Part shown: positions 56,297-64,000 of the stretch, in pieces
How positions within the stretch are numbered: position 1 is the first letter of the stretch
How the letters are laid out: every line of letters begins with the position of its first letter
From: Thermopolyspora sp044507605
Lineage (GTDB): Bacteria; Actinomycetota; Actinomycetes; Streptosporangiales; Streptosporangiaceae
NCBI GenBank assembly: GCA_044507605.1
Contig: JBIQJI010000022.1
Span: 9,418 to 73,417, forward strand
Direction of reading: 5' to 3'
Length of the DNA: 64,000 bases
Notes under the pieces: model-generated
What the model saw: only the letters and a program-made list of their open reading frames with translations
Database searches by the model: none
Told to the model about the DNA's origin: nothing
Program-made: the position numbers and the translations under genes

Positions 56297-58456
56297 GTGG
56301 CGGAAAAGGCAGGCACTGGCACAGCGGGAGCCGCCGGCAGGGCACCGGAGGCCGACCGGCCGGACAGAGTGCGCAACGTCGTGCTGGTCGGCCATTCGGG
56401 CTCGGGTAAGACCACGCTGGTCGAGGCGCTACTGGCGGCGACCGGCGTCATCGGGCGCATGGGACGAGTCGAGGACGGCACCACCGTCAGCGACTTCGAC
56501 GAGGTCGAGGTGCGGCAGCAGCGCTCCGTCAACCTCTCCCTCGCGCCCATCGTGCACAACGGCATCAAGATCAACCTACTCGACACCCCCGGCTACGCCG
56601 ACTTCGTCGGCGATCTGCGGGCCGGGCTGCGCGCCGCCGACGCGGCGCTGTTCGTGATCTCGGCCGCCGACGGCATCGACGGGCTGACGCGCATGCTCTG
56701 GGAGGAGTGCGCCTCGGTCGGCATGCCGCGCGCCGTGGTCATCTCCAAGATCGATCACCAGCGCGCCGAGTTCGACGAGGTGCTCGCCACCTGCCAGGAC
56801 GTGTTCGGCGACGGCGTGGCCCCGCTGTACCTCCCCGTGTCGGCCGACGGACGCGTCGAAGGGCTCATCGGCCTGCTCACCAAGACGTTCTTCGACTACA
56901 CCTCCGGCTCCCGCGCCGAGCGCGCGCCTGGCGCCGAGTACGAGGACCAGATCGAGCAGTACCGCGGCGAGCTCATCGAGGGCATCATCCAGGAGAGCGA
57001 GGACGAGTCCCTCATGGACCGCTACCTCTCCGGCGAGGAGATCGACGCCAAGGTGCTCATCGCCGACCTGGAGAAGGCCGTGGCCCGCGGCAGCTTCTAC
57101 CCGGTGCTCCCCGTGTCCGCCGCGCCCGGCTCCGGCCCCGTCGTGGGCATGGCCGAGCTGCTGGAGGCGATCACGCAGTGCTTCCCGTCGCCGCTGGAGC
57201 ACCCCATGCCCGAGGTCACCACCATCGACGGCCGGCCGGTGCCCGGCGTGCGGTGCGATCCCGAGGGCCCCCTCGTCGCCGAGGTCGTCAAGACCACCAG
57301 CGACCCGTACGTCGGCCGCATCAGTCTCGTGCGGGTGTTCTCCGGCACCCTGACCCCCGACCAGACCGTGCACGTCTCCGGGCACGGCCTGACCGAGCGC
57401 GGCCACGAGGACCACGACATCGACGAACGCGTCGGCGCGCTGTCATCGCCGCTCGGCAAGACCCAGCGCACCCTCGGCAAGGCCATCGCGGGCGACATCT
57501 GCGCGATCGCCAAGCTGTCGCGGGCCGAGACCGGCGACACCCTGTCGGACAAGGAGCGGCCGCTGCTGATGACGTCGTGGCCGATGCCCGACCCGCTGCT
57601 GCCGGTCGCGATCCGGGCCAAGTCGAAGGCCGACGAGGACAAGCTGTCGCAGGCCCTCGGCCGCCTCGTCGCCGAGGACCCCACGCTGCGGCTGGAGAAC
57701 AACGCCGAGACGCGCCAGCTCGTGCTGTGGTGCATGGGCGAGGCGCACGCCGACGTCCTGCTCGACCGGCTCGCCAAGCGCTACGGGGTCGAGGTGGAGA
57801 AGATCGACCTGCGGGTGCCGCTGCGCGAGACGTTCGGCGGCACGTGCGAGGCGATGGGCCGCAACGTCAAGCAGACCGGCGGCCACGGCCAGTACGCCAT
57901 CTGCCACCTGCGCATCGAGCCGCTTCCGTCGGGCGGCGGCTTCGAGTTCGTCGACAAGATCGTCGGCGGGGTGGTGCCGCGCCAGTTCATCCCCTCGGTC
58001 GAGAAGGGCGTGCGGGCGCAGATGGAGCGCGGGGTGCTCGCCGGCTATCCCGTGGTCGACATCCGGGTCACGCTGTTCGACGGCAAGGCGCACTCGGTCG
58101 ACTCCTCCGACATGGCCTTCCAGATCGCCGGGCAGCTCGCGCTGAAGGAGGCCGCCGCCAAGGTCCCGGTGCTGCTGCTCGAACCCGTCGACGAGATCTC
58201 GGTGCTGATCGACGACGACCACGTGGGCGCGGTGATGTCCGACCTGTCGTCGCGGCGCGGCAGAGTCCTCGGCACCGAGCCGGTCGGCACCGGCCGCACC
58301 CTGGTGCGCGCGGAGGTGCCCGAGCTGGAGATCACCCGCTACGCGATCGACCTGCGCTCGATGTCGCACGGCACCGGCACCTTCCACCGGTCGTTCCTGC
58401 GCTACGAGCCGCTGCCCTCGCACCTGGCCGAGAAGGTGAAGGCCGCCGAGGAGTGA
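56297..58456 (+). CDS. Elongation factor G-like GTPase (EF-G2 type)
   Basis: The 719-residue protein has the EF-G domain plan: GTPase domain with G1 VGHSGSGKTTLVEALL, G3 LLDTPGYADFVGDL and G4 VISKIDH, then domain II, domain III (PVAIRAKSKADEDKLSQALG), IV (ETFGGTCEAMGRNVKQTGGH) and V. The G3 histidine of true EF-G (DTPGH) is a tyrosine here, as in actinobacterial EF-G2, which is reported to bind GTP without driving translocation. GTG 56297 is preferred: GGGAGG lies 4 bases ahead. The longer frame to 56192 lacks a site. Confidence 0.92.
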   Translation: MAEKAGTGTAGAAGRAPEADRPDRVRNVVLVGHSGSGKTTLVEALLAATGVIGRMGRVEDGTTVSDFDEVEVRQQRSVNLSLAPIVHNGIKINLLDTPGYADFVGDLRAGLRAADAALFVISAADGIDGLTRMLWEECASVGMPRAVVISKIDHQRAEFDEVLATCQDVFGDGVAPLYLPVSADGRVEGLIGLLTKTFFDYTSGSRAERAPGAEYEDQIEQYRGELIEGIIQESEDESLMDRYLSGEEIDAKVLIADLEKAVARGSFYPVLPVSAAPGSGPVVGMAELLEAITQCFPSPLEHPMPEVTTIDGRPVPGVRCDPEGPLVAEVVKTTSDPYVGRISLVRVFSGTLTPDQTVHVSGHGLTERGHEDHDIDERVGALSSPLGKTQRTLGKAIAGDICAIAKLSRAETGDTLSDKERPLLMTSWPMPDPLLPVAIRAKSKADEDKLSQALGRLVAEDPTLRLENNAETRQLVLWCMGEAHADVLLDRLAKRYGVEVEKIDLRVPLRETFGGTCEAMGRNVKQTGGHGQYAICHLRIEPLPSGGGFEFVDKIVGGVVPRQFIPSVEKGVRAQMERGVLAGYPVVDIRVTLFDGKAHSVDSSDMAFQIAGQLALKEAAAKVPVLLLEPVDEISVLIDDDHVGAVMSDLSSRRGRVLGTEPVGTGRTLVRAEVPELEITRYAIDLRSMSHGTGTFHRSFLRYEPLPSHLAEKVKAAEE

Positions 58457-58923
58457 GCCGGCGCGCCCGACGCGCGCCCGCCATGCGATCCGCGGGTCCG
58501 CCTGCCGGGCGTCATCCGGCGGCCCCGCAGGCCGCCGCAGGCCCGGTGCCGTCCCCACCGGGGCGGGCACCGGGCCGCCCGGAGTTCCGCGCGGCCCGCG
58601 CCTCCTGAGCCGCCCGGCGTCCGGCCCGGCTCCGCGTGCCGGACTTCGCACACGACGCCGCATGCGGAACGCGGCGTGCCGGACTTCGCGCGCCGTGCGC
58701 CGGAGGCGGCCGCGCGGCCCGCCGCGGGGACGGCCGGCCGAGCACGGCCGCGTGGTGCCGCGTCGCGGCCCGCCAGTCTCGACCGAACGGTTTCCCCTTT
58801 GGGGCCGAAGCATTACGTGCCCGATGCGAGACTGGAACCCCAGTGCCAACCGGAGGCGCGTGACCGGGCCCCGTTCCGGGATGCCACGTCGCCGCGCCGC
58901 CTCGACTCGGGGGGAATCCGCGG
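58457..58923. other. GC-rich intergenic region
   Basis: About 470 bases between the EF-G-like and GHL10 genes. A 15-base stretch CGTGCCGGACTTCGC occurs twice (near 58637 and 58675). Several short GC hairpins are likely, but no U-run terminator or gene is supported. Confidence 0.45.
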
Positions 58924-60522
58924 GTGTACCGTGCTCTGCTCGTCGCCTTGATCGTCGCGGCCGTCGCCATGGGCGCCGCCTACACCTTCGGGCCGGACGC
59001 CCAGGCCACACCGGCGAAGGCCAAGCCGTCGAAGACCGCCAAGGCCACCCGGGCGGCGGCCGCGGGCAGCGCCGACCCCAAGGACTGCCCGGCCGACACC
59101 GCCTACCCGAAGCGGCAGCTGCGCGGGGTGTGGATCGCGACGGTGCGCAACCTCGACTGGCCGTCCAGGGCGGGGCTGACCCAGGCGCAGCAGAAGGCGC
59201 AGTACACCAAGATCCTCGACAGTGCCGTGAAGCGCCGGCTCAACGCGGTGTTCGTGCAGGTGCGCCCCGCCTCCGACGCGATCTACCGGTCGCCGTACGA
59301 GCCCTGGTCGCAGTCCCTCACCGGCACCGCCGGCAAGGACCCCGGGTGGGACCCCCTGCCCTTCCTGATCGACGAGGCGCACAAGCGGGGCCTTGAGTTC
59401 CACGCCTGGTTCAATCCCTACCGCGCGGCGATCGACACCACGTCCACGGCCTCGCTGCCCGCCGGTCATCCGGCGCGCGAGCATCCCGGCTGGATCGTCA
59501 AGTACGGCGACGGGCTCTACTACAACCCGGGGCTGCCCGAGGTGCGCGACTACGTCACGAAGGTCGTCGACGACGTGGTGCGGCGCTACGACGTCGACGG
59601 GGTGCACTTCGACGACTACTTCTACCCCTATCCGGTGCAGGGCGCGGTCTTCAACGACACCGCCGCCTTCCGGCGCTACGGCGGCGGCCAGAGCCTGGCC
59701 GACTGGCGCCGCGCCAACGTCGACAAGCTCATCGCCCAGGTCTCCGACAGCGTCCACGAGACCAAGAGGTGGGTGAAGTTCGGGGTCAGCCCGTTCGGCA
59801 TCTGGCGCAACAAGAGCGACGACCCCAAGGGCTCGGCCACCCATGGCATGTCGGCCTACGACACGATCTACGCCGACCCGCTGGCCTGGATCAAGGCCGG
59901 CGACGTAGACTACATCGTGCCGCAGCTCTACTGGCCGCGCGGTTACTCCGCCGCCGACTATAGCGTGCTCGCGCCCTGGTGGGCCAAGCAGGTGGCCGGC
60001 ACCGACGTGCAGCTGTACATCGGCCAGGCGCTCTATCTCGTGGGCACCAGGGACGTCAAGGGCTGGACCGGCCCGGGCGAGCTGCCGGCGCATCTGGCCC
60101 TCAACCGCAAGTACCCCGAGATCAAGGGCGACGTCTTCTTCTCGGCCAAGCAGCTGCTCACCGACCCGCTCGGCGTGATGAACCGGATCGCCGCCGGGGC
60201 GTACAAGCGGCCGGCGCTGGTGCCGCGGATGCCCGACCGGGGCTCCAAGCCGCCGGCCAAGGTGCAGGGCCTGTCCGTGTCGGGCAACACGCTGTCGTGG
60301 CAGGCCGACGACAATGCCCGCTCCTACGTCGTCTACCGGGTCGCCGGCAAGGGCGACGACTGCGCGACGGCGAGCGCCCGCAACATGGTCGCGGTGGTGC
60401 CGTCGACCGGCACCGCCCGGCAGACCTTCGCGGCCAAGGCCCCCGGCACCTACTACGTCACCGCCCTCGACCGGCTCAGCAACGAGAGCGCCCCGATGCG
60501 CATCACCGTCCCGGGGCACTGA
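58924..60522 (+). CDS. Secreted GHL10-type glycosyl hydrolase
   Basis: The 532-residue protein has a signal peptide (ALLVALIVAAVAMGAAYTF), an Ala/Lys-rich linker, and a TIM-barrel of the GHL10 (DUF187) family. Marks are LRGVWIATVRNLDWPSRAGL, FVQVRPASDAIYRSPYEPW, EFHAWFNPYRAA, YDVDGVHFDDYFYPYP and DYIVPQLYWPRGYS. A C-terminal beta-sandwich of fibronectin-like form follows (about 435–532). It is probably exported and acts on cell-wall or extracellular glycans; the substrate is unknown. GTG 58924 has GGGGGA 8 bases ahead. Confidence 0.88.
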   Translation: MYRALLVALIVAAVAMGAAYTFGPDAQATPAKAKPSKTAKATRAAAAGSADPKDCPADTAYPKRQLRGVWIATVRNLDWPSRAGLTQAQQKAQYTKILDSAVKRRLNAVFVQVRPASDAIYRSPYEPWSQSLTGTAGKDPGWDPLPFLIDEAHKRGLEFHAWFNPYRAAIDTTSTASLPAGHPAREHPGWIVKYGDGLYYNPGLPEVRDYVTKVVDDVVRRYDVDGVHFDDYFYPYPVQGAVFNDTAAFRRYGGGQSLADWRRANVDKLIAQVSDSVHETKRWVKFGVSPFGIWRNKSDDPKGSATHGMSAYDTIYADPLAWIKAGDVDYIVPQLYWPRGYSAADYSVLAPWWAKQVAGTDVQLYIGQALYLVGTRDVKGWTGPGELPAHLALNRKYPEIKGDVFFSAKQLLTDPLGVMNRIAAGAYKRPALVPRMPDRGSKPPAKVQGLSVSGNTLSWQADDNARSYVVYRVAGKGDDCATASARNMVAVVPSTGTARQTFAAKAPGTYYVTALDRLSNESAPMRITVPGH

Positions 60523-60994
60523 CGCCCACCGGCCGTCGCCGGCCCAGCCGGGCCGCAGGGCGGGCGGGGCCGACGGGAGTTCGCCAGCAGCCGGGGCGGG
60601 CGGTGCCTCGGGCGGCTCTACGGATGGCCGAGGCGGGCGTTCGCGCCCGGCGCCGCGCCGGCCGAGTAGCGGCACGGGCCGACATCGCCACGCCGAGCAG
60701 CGGCACAAACAGGGCTCGCCCCGCCGCACGAACAGCAGCACGAGCCAGGATCGCCGCGCCGGCCGAGTAGCGGCACGGGCCGACATCGCCACGCCGAGCA
60801 GCGGCACGAACCGGGCTCGCCCCGCCGGGCGAGCAGCGGCGCGAGCCGGTGTTCGCAGCGGAACGCTCCAGTGGAATCTTTAACCGATCTTTATCGACTA
60901 TGGGCCTGGTTTACCCCTACGGTGCCAGCATTCGACGCAGCAGCCCGGCGGATCATCCGGGCGATGATGCCGGCATTGCGAAGGGGACGGACCA
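60523..60994. other. Intergenic region with a duplicated 101-bp segment
   Basis: About 470 bases separate GHL10 from the membrane gene. It contains a direct repeat (separate entry) and an AT-richer part at about 60875–60900 (CTTTAACCGATCTTTATCG) that may be the promoter of the next gene. No coding frame is convincing. Confidence 0.5.
60651..60852. repeat. Two direct copies of a 101-bp segment
   Basis: Copies at 60651–60751 and 60752–60852 sit head to tail. Their first 56 bases are identical; the rest is about 85–90% alike by eye. No coding sense is clear on either strand. Confidence 0.9.
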
Positions 60995-63127
60995 TTGCTC
61001 AGGCGGCTTGCGGTGGCGCTGGCCATGCTCGCGATCGGCTCGCTGACCGGGCTCGCGGCCGGGCCGCCCGCCGCGTGGGCCGATGCGGGGGGCGCGGCCG
61101 GCGAAGCCGGCCGGGTGGTGCTCATCGGCGTGCCCGGTCTGCGCTGGCACGACCTCAGCCCCACGGGCACGCCCCACCTGTGGCGCCTCGCCGGCGAAAG
61201 CGCCCTCGGGTCGCTGTCGGTCAAGGCGGTCGGCCGCGTCACCTGCCCCTACGACGGCTGGCTGACGGTCTCGGTGGGCGTCCGCTCGGCCGTCGGCGGC
61301 CGGTGCGGGCTGGCGCCCGAGCCCCGCACGCTGGGCCGGGGGGCGACGGTGCCGGGCCTGACCGAGCTCGCCGGGGGCGCGGGCACGCTCGGCTCGGCGG
61401 TGCACGACGCCGGCCAGTGCACGGTCGCGGCCGGGCCGGGCGCCGCGCTGGCGCTGGCCGACGGGCAGGGCCGGGTCGACGTGTACTCCCCCACCCCGGC
61501 GGGTCTGACGGCGGACGACTGGGCCCGCTGCCGCGTCGCGGCCGTGGACGTCGACGCCCTCATCCGCCCCTATCTCGACCGGGGACGGCTCACGACGGCC
61601 CCCGAGCGGCTCACAGAGGCGCAGCGCGGCGCGGCGGTCACGGCGGCCGACACGGCCGTCGGGGACGTGCTGGCCGCGGTGCCCGCCGGCACCAGTGTGC
61701 TGCTGGCCGGCCTGTCGGACCACGGCGCGGTGCCCCACCTGCGGGTGGCCATGTGGCGCGCCCCGGGCGTGGCGGGCCGGTCGCTCGGCGCCGAGTCGAC
61801 CCGGCGCGACGACATGGTGATCCTGCCCGACATCACGGCCACGATGCTCACGGCGGCGGGGCTGACGCCGCCGCCGGGGGTCATCGGGGTGCCGTGGGCG
61901 GCCGGTCACCGCGCCGACCTCGGCGACGCCGCCGACGACCTGCGGGCCGCCGACGTGGCCGGGCAGACCATCCGCGACGTCGTCGGGATCTTCTTCACCC
62001 TACTGGCCGTGCTGCAGGTGCTGTTCTACGTGCTGGCGCTTCTGCTGCTGCGCCGCCGGCGCCGCGATCTGTGGCCGCTGCGGGTGGCGGCGCTCGCGCT
62101 CGCCGCCATCCCGGTGTCGACGTTCCTGGTCAATCTCCTGCCGTGGCCGCGGGCGCACATGCCGGCCCTGGCGATGGCCGGCGGCATCGCCGGGTGTGTC
62201 GTGCTGCTGACCGCGGTGGCGCTGGCCGGGCCGTGGCGGCGTTCGCCGCTCGGGCCGCCGACGGTGATCGCGGGGGTCACGGCCGCGGTGCTGCTCGGTG
62301 ACCTGCTGACCGGCACGAGCCTGCAGCTGAACAGCGTGATGGGTTACACGGGCGTCGTCGGAGCCCGCTACTACGGCCTGGGCAACATCCCCTTCGCGCT
62401 GCTCGCCTCCGCCGTGCTGCTGGTCGCCGCGGCGTTCGCCGACGGGCTGGTGCGGGCGGGACGGCGGCGCGGGGCGGTCGCCCTGGTGGCGGGGCTCGGC
62501 TGCTTCGCGATGATCCTGGACGGCTGGCCGGGCGTGGGCAGCGACTTCGGCGGGGTGATCGCCTTCGTGCCCGGCATCGCCGTGGCCGCGCTCATCGTCG
62601 CGGGACGGCGGGTGTCGGTCGTGCGGCTCGGGGCGTTCTGCGCGGCGGGGGGCATGCTCGTGATGGGCATCGCCTACCTCGACCACCTGCGGCCGGCCTC
62701 CGCGCAGACCCATCTGGGGCGGTTCGTCGGCCAGGTGCTCGACGGCACGTTCCTGCCGGTGATCGGCCGGAAGCTGACGGCGATGCTGCACACCATGATC
62801 TCGCCCAACCTCATGCCCGTGGTGGTCGCGGCGTTCGCGTTCCTGGTGTTCGCGCTGCTGCGGCCGGGGGTCGCCACCGCCGGGGTGCTGCCCGCGGCCT
62901 TCGAGCGGGCGCCGATGCTGCGCGCCGGGCTGCTCGGCGTGCTGGTCAGCGGGGTGGTCGGCATGCTGGTCAACGACTCGGGCACCGCCGTGCTGTCGAT
63001 GGCCCTCGCGCTCGCCGTGCCGCTCGTGCTGAGCACCGGCCTGAGCGTGGTCGGCGACGACGTGGACGGCGCGGGGGCCGCCGGGGCGAAGGCCCCGAGC
63101 ACGAGCCCCGCGCCTGTCACGCCCTGA
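60995..63127 (+). CDS. Polytopic membrane protein with an exported phosphatase-like domain
   Basis: The 710-residue protein has a signal peptide (LAVALAMLAIGSLTGLAAG), an exterior domain of about 290 residues, and roughly eight membrane helices from about residue 335 on. The exterior part resembles the alkaline-phosphatase/sulfatase fold: VVLIGVPGLRWHDLSPTGTP, PYDGWLTVSVGVRSAVGGRC, LLAGLSDHGAVPHLRVAMWR and LPDITATMLTAAGLTPPPGV. A full metal-ligand set cannot be read. Actinobacteria carry similar proteins near pimA; the function is unknown. TTG 60995 has AAGGGGA 7 bases ahead. Confidence 0.8.
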   Translation: MLRRLAVALAMLAIGSLTGLAAGPPAAWADAGGAAGEAGRVVLIGVPGLRWHDLSPTGTPHLWRLAGESALGSLSVKAVGRVTCPYDGWLTVSVGVRSAVGGRCGLAPEPRTLGRGATVPGLTELAGGAGTLGSAVHDAGQCTVAAGPGAALALADGQGRVDVYSPTPAGLTADDWARCRVAAVDVDALIRPYLDRGRLTTAPERLTEAQRGAAVTAADTAVGDVLAAVPAGTSVLLAGLSDHGAVPHLRVAMWRAPGVAGRSLGAESTRRDDMVILPDITATMLTAAGLTPPPGVIGVPWAAGHRADLGDAADDLRAADVAGQTIRDVVGIFFTLLAVLQVLFYVLALLLLRRRRRDLWPLRVAALALAAIPVSTFLVNLLPWPRAHMPALAMAGGIAGCVVLLTAVALAGPWRRSPLGPPTVIAGVTAAVLLGDLLTGTSLQLNSVMGYTGVVGARYYGLGNIPFALLASAVLLVAAAFADGLVRAGRRRGAVALVAGLGCFAMILDGWPGVGSDFGGVIAFVPGIAVAALIVAGRRVSVVRLGAFCAAGGMLVMGIAYLDHLRPASAQTHLGRFVGQVLDGTFLPVIGRKLTAMLHTMISPNLMPVVVAAFAFLVFALLRPGVATAGVLPAAFERAPMLRAGLLGVLVSGVVGMLVNDSGTAVLSMALALAVPLVLSTGLSVVGDDVDGAGAAGAKAPSTSPAPVTP

Positions 63128-63154
63128 CCCCGGCCGGGTCGGACCGGGGCCGGG

Positions 63155-63787
63155 TCAGGCCGGCCAGGCGCCCGCGAGCAGGGCCCGGGTCTCGCGCAGC
63201 AGCTGGGGCAGCACCCGGGTGTGGCCGACGACCGGCATGAAGTTGGTGTCGCCGCCCCACCTCGGCACGACGTGCTGGTGCAGGTGGGCGGCGATGCCGG
63301 CGCCGGCGACATGGCCGAGGTTCATGCCGACGTTGAAGCCCTGCGCGCCGCTCGCCTTGCGCAGCGCCTGCACGGCCCGCTTGGTGAAGTCGGCGAGCTC
63401 GGCGGTCTCGGCGTCGTCGAGCTCGGTGTAGTCGGCGACGTGACGGTACGGCACGACCATCAGGTGCCCGGAGTTGTAGGGGTAGAGGTTGAGCACGGCG
63501 TAGACGACGGTGCCGCGGGCCACCACGAGCCCGTCCTCGTCGCCCATCTTCGGGATCTCGCAGAACGGGCAGCCGTCGCCGGCACCGGAGCCGGTGGGCT
63601 TGTTCTCTCCCCTGATGTAGGCCATGCGGTGTGGTGTCCAGAGCCGCTGGAAGTTGTCGGGCACTCCGGCGCCCGCCTGCTCGGTCGGCTCCTGCTCGCC
63701 CGATCCCACCGCGGTCGCATCCTCCTCTGCCCGGCCCGGCGTGGCCGGTTCATCGCGCACCGGCCCGTTCTCCAGCGACTCCGTCAT
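63155..63787 (-). CDS. HIT-family hydrolase (AP4A phosphorylase-like)
   Basis: The 210-residue protein has the histidine triad HLHQHVVPRW and the blocks FQRLWTPHRMAYIRGENKPT, VVARGTVVYAVLNLYPYNSG and HLMVVPYRHVADYTEL. It matches Rv2613c of Mycobacterium, a diadenosine-tetraphosphate phosphorylase encoded next to pgsA. A non-conserved acidic N-terminus of about 45 residues precedes the domain. ATG 63787 has no ribosome site; TATGCT lies 7 bases ahead, so it may be leaderless. ATG 63799 is the alternative start. Confidence 0.9.
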   Translation of the reverse strand: MTESLENGPVRDEPATPGRAEEDATAVGSGEQEPTEQAGAGVPDNFQRLWTPHRMAYIRGENKPTGSGAGDGCPFCEIPKMGDEDGLVVARGTVVYAVLNLYPYNSGHLMVVPYRHVADYTELDDAETAELADFTKRAVQALRKASGAQGFNVGMNLGHVAGAGIAAHLHQHVVPRWGGDTNFMPVVGHTRVLPQLLRETRALLAGAWPA

Positions 63788-63799
63788 GACATGCAGCAT

Positions 63800-64000
63800 A
63801 GGACGCCGCCCCGGTCGCTTCGACGGCGACGCCCGGCCCGCGGCCCCGGCAGGCCGCCCGCGCCGGGCGCGGACCCGGGCTCGCGGGCGGGTGGCCGCGG
63901 GCGGTCTCCCGGCGGGCGTCCGGCGGACGCCGGCCGGCCGGTCGGGGCCTCGCCCGGCCCGGCCCGGGCCGAGGGCCGGGGCGGGCCCCGTCCCAACTGG
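63800..64000. other. GC-rich right end, no gene supported
   Basis: About 200 very GC-rich bases upstream of the HIT gene run to the window edge. In relatives thrS lies on this side, but none of its sequence is recognisable here. Confidence 0.4.

Noticed and set aside
63800..64000. Possible thrS end at the right edge
   Set aside because: Expected from synteny, but no ThrRS sequence can be read on either strand.

Overview
The window is very GC-rich actinobacterial chromosome. Gene order (rarA–alaS–ruvX–mltG–aroE; infC–rpmI–rplT–pheS–pheT; rel–apt–secF–secD–yajC–ruvBAC–yebC–pdxT–pdxS; pimA–patA–pgsA–HIT) matches the conserved core of Streptomyces and Mycobacterium. The mannosyl-phosphatidylinositol genes and the many GTG starts also fit. 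A DUF6571-like protein, a DUF574-type methyltransferase relic and an Rpn-like gene point to the Streptosporangiales (Nonomuraea/Streptosporangium type). That placement is inference from gene content; no rRNA gene is present to confirm it. One 100-N assembly gap lies inside secD.

Layout. 1–5.6 kb: the end of an arginine operon (argC, argJ, running off the left edge), a divergent acyl-CoA synthetase, an MBL-fold hydrolase and an anti-sigma-type ATPase. 5.6–16.8 kb is accessory DNA. It holds a frameshifted DUF574 methyltransferase relic, an Rpn-like nuclease gene with a separate copy of its C-terminal module, a divergent HTH/helical-repeat regulator, a small lipoprotein, a DUF6571-like protein, a soluble GAF–GAF histidine kinase, tenA under a TPP riboswitch, and a nucleotidyltransferase stump. 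16.8–24.6 kb: translation genes (pheT, pheS, a PAS kinase, an RNA methylase, rplT, rpmI, infC with an AUC start and a hairpin-rich leader). 24.6–32.8 kb: aroE, mltG, ruvX, alaS, two small membrane proteins, rarA and a DUF2231 protein, all on the minus strand. 33–41.7 kb: two membrane-anchored cyclophilins, aspS, an MBL hydrolase, a DUF349 coiled-coil protein and the bifunctional (p)ppGpp enzyme. 41.8–51.5 kb: apt, secF, secD, yajC, ruvB, ruvA, ruvC, yebC, pdxT, a MarR regulator and pdxS. 51.6–56.1 kb: a DUF3048 lipoprotein, a LemA-like protein, and pimA–patA–pgsA for phosphatidylinositol mannosides. 56.3–64 kb: an EF-G-like GTPase, a GHL10 glycosidase, a polytopic protein with a phosphatase-like ectodomain, and a HIT hydrolase.

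Most of the window is housekeeping: arginine and aromatic synthesis, four aminoacyl-tRNA synthetases, Sec secretion, Holliday-junction processing, PLP synthesis and the stringent response. The most unusual locus is 6.8–9.6 kb. There a PD-(D/E)XK-like Rpn gene has a plausible internal start before its C-terminal module, and a free-standing duplicate of exactly that module follows. This resembles the intragenic toxin/antitoxin logic known for enterobacterial Rpn proteins. Other points of note are the infC leader and its AUC start, a (DKDAKG)n repeat in SecD that probably caused the assembly gap, an mltG 3'-end relic, and the absence of hisS and rpsD from their usual neighbourhoods.
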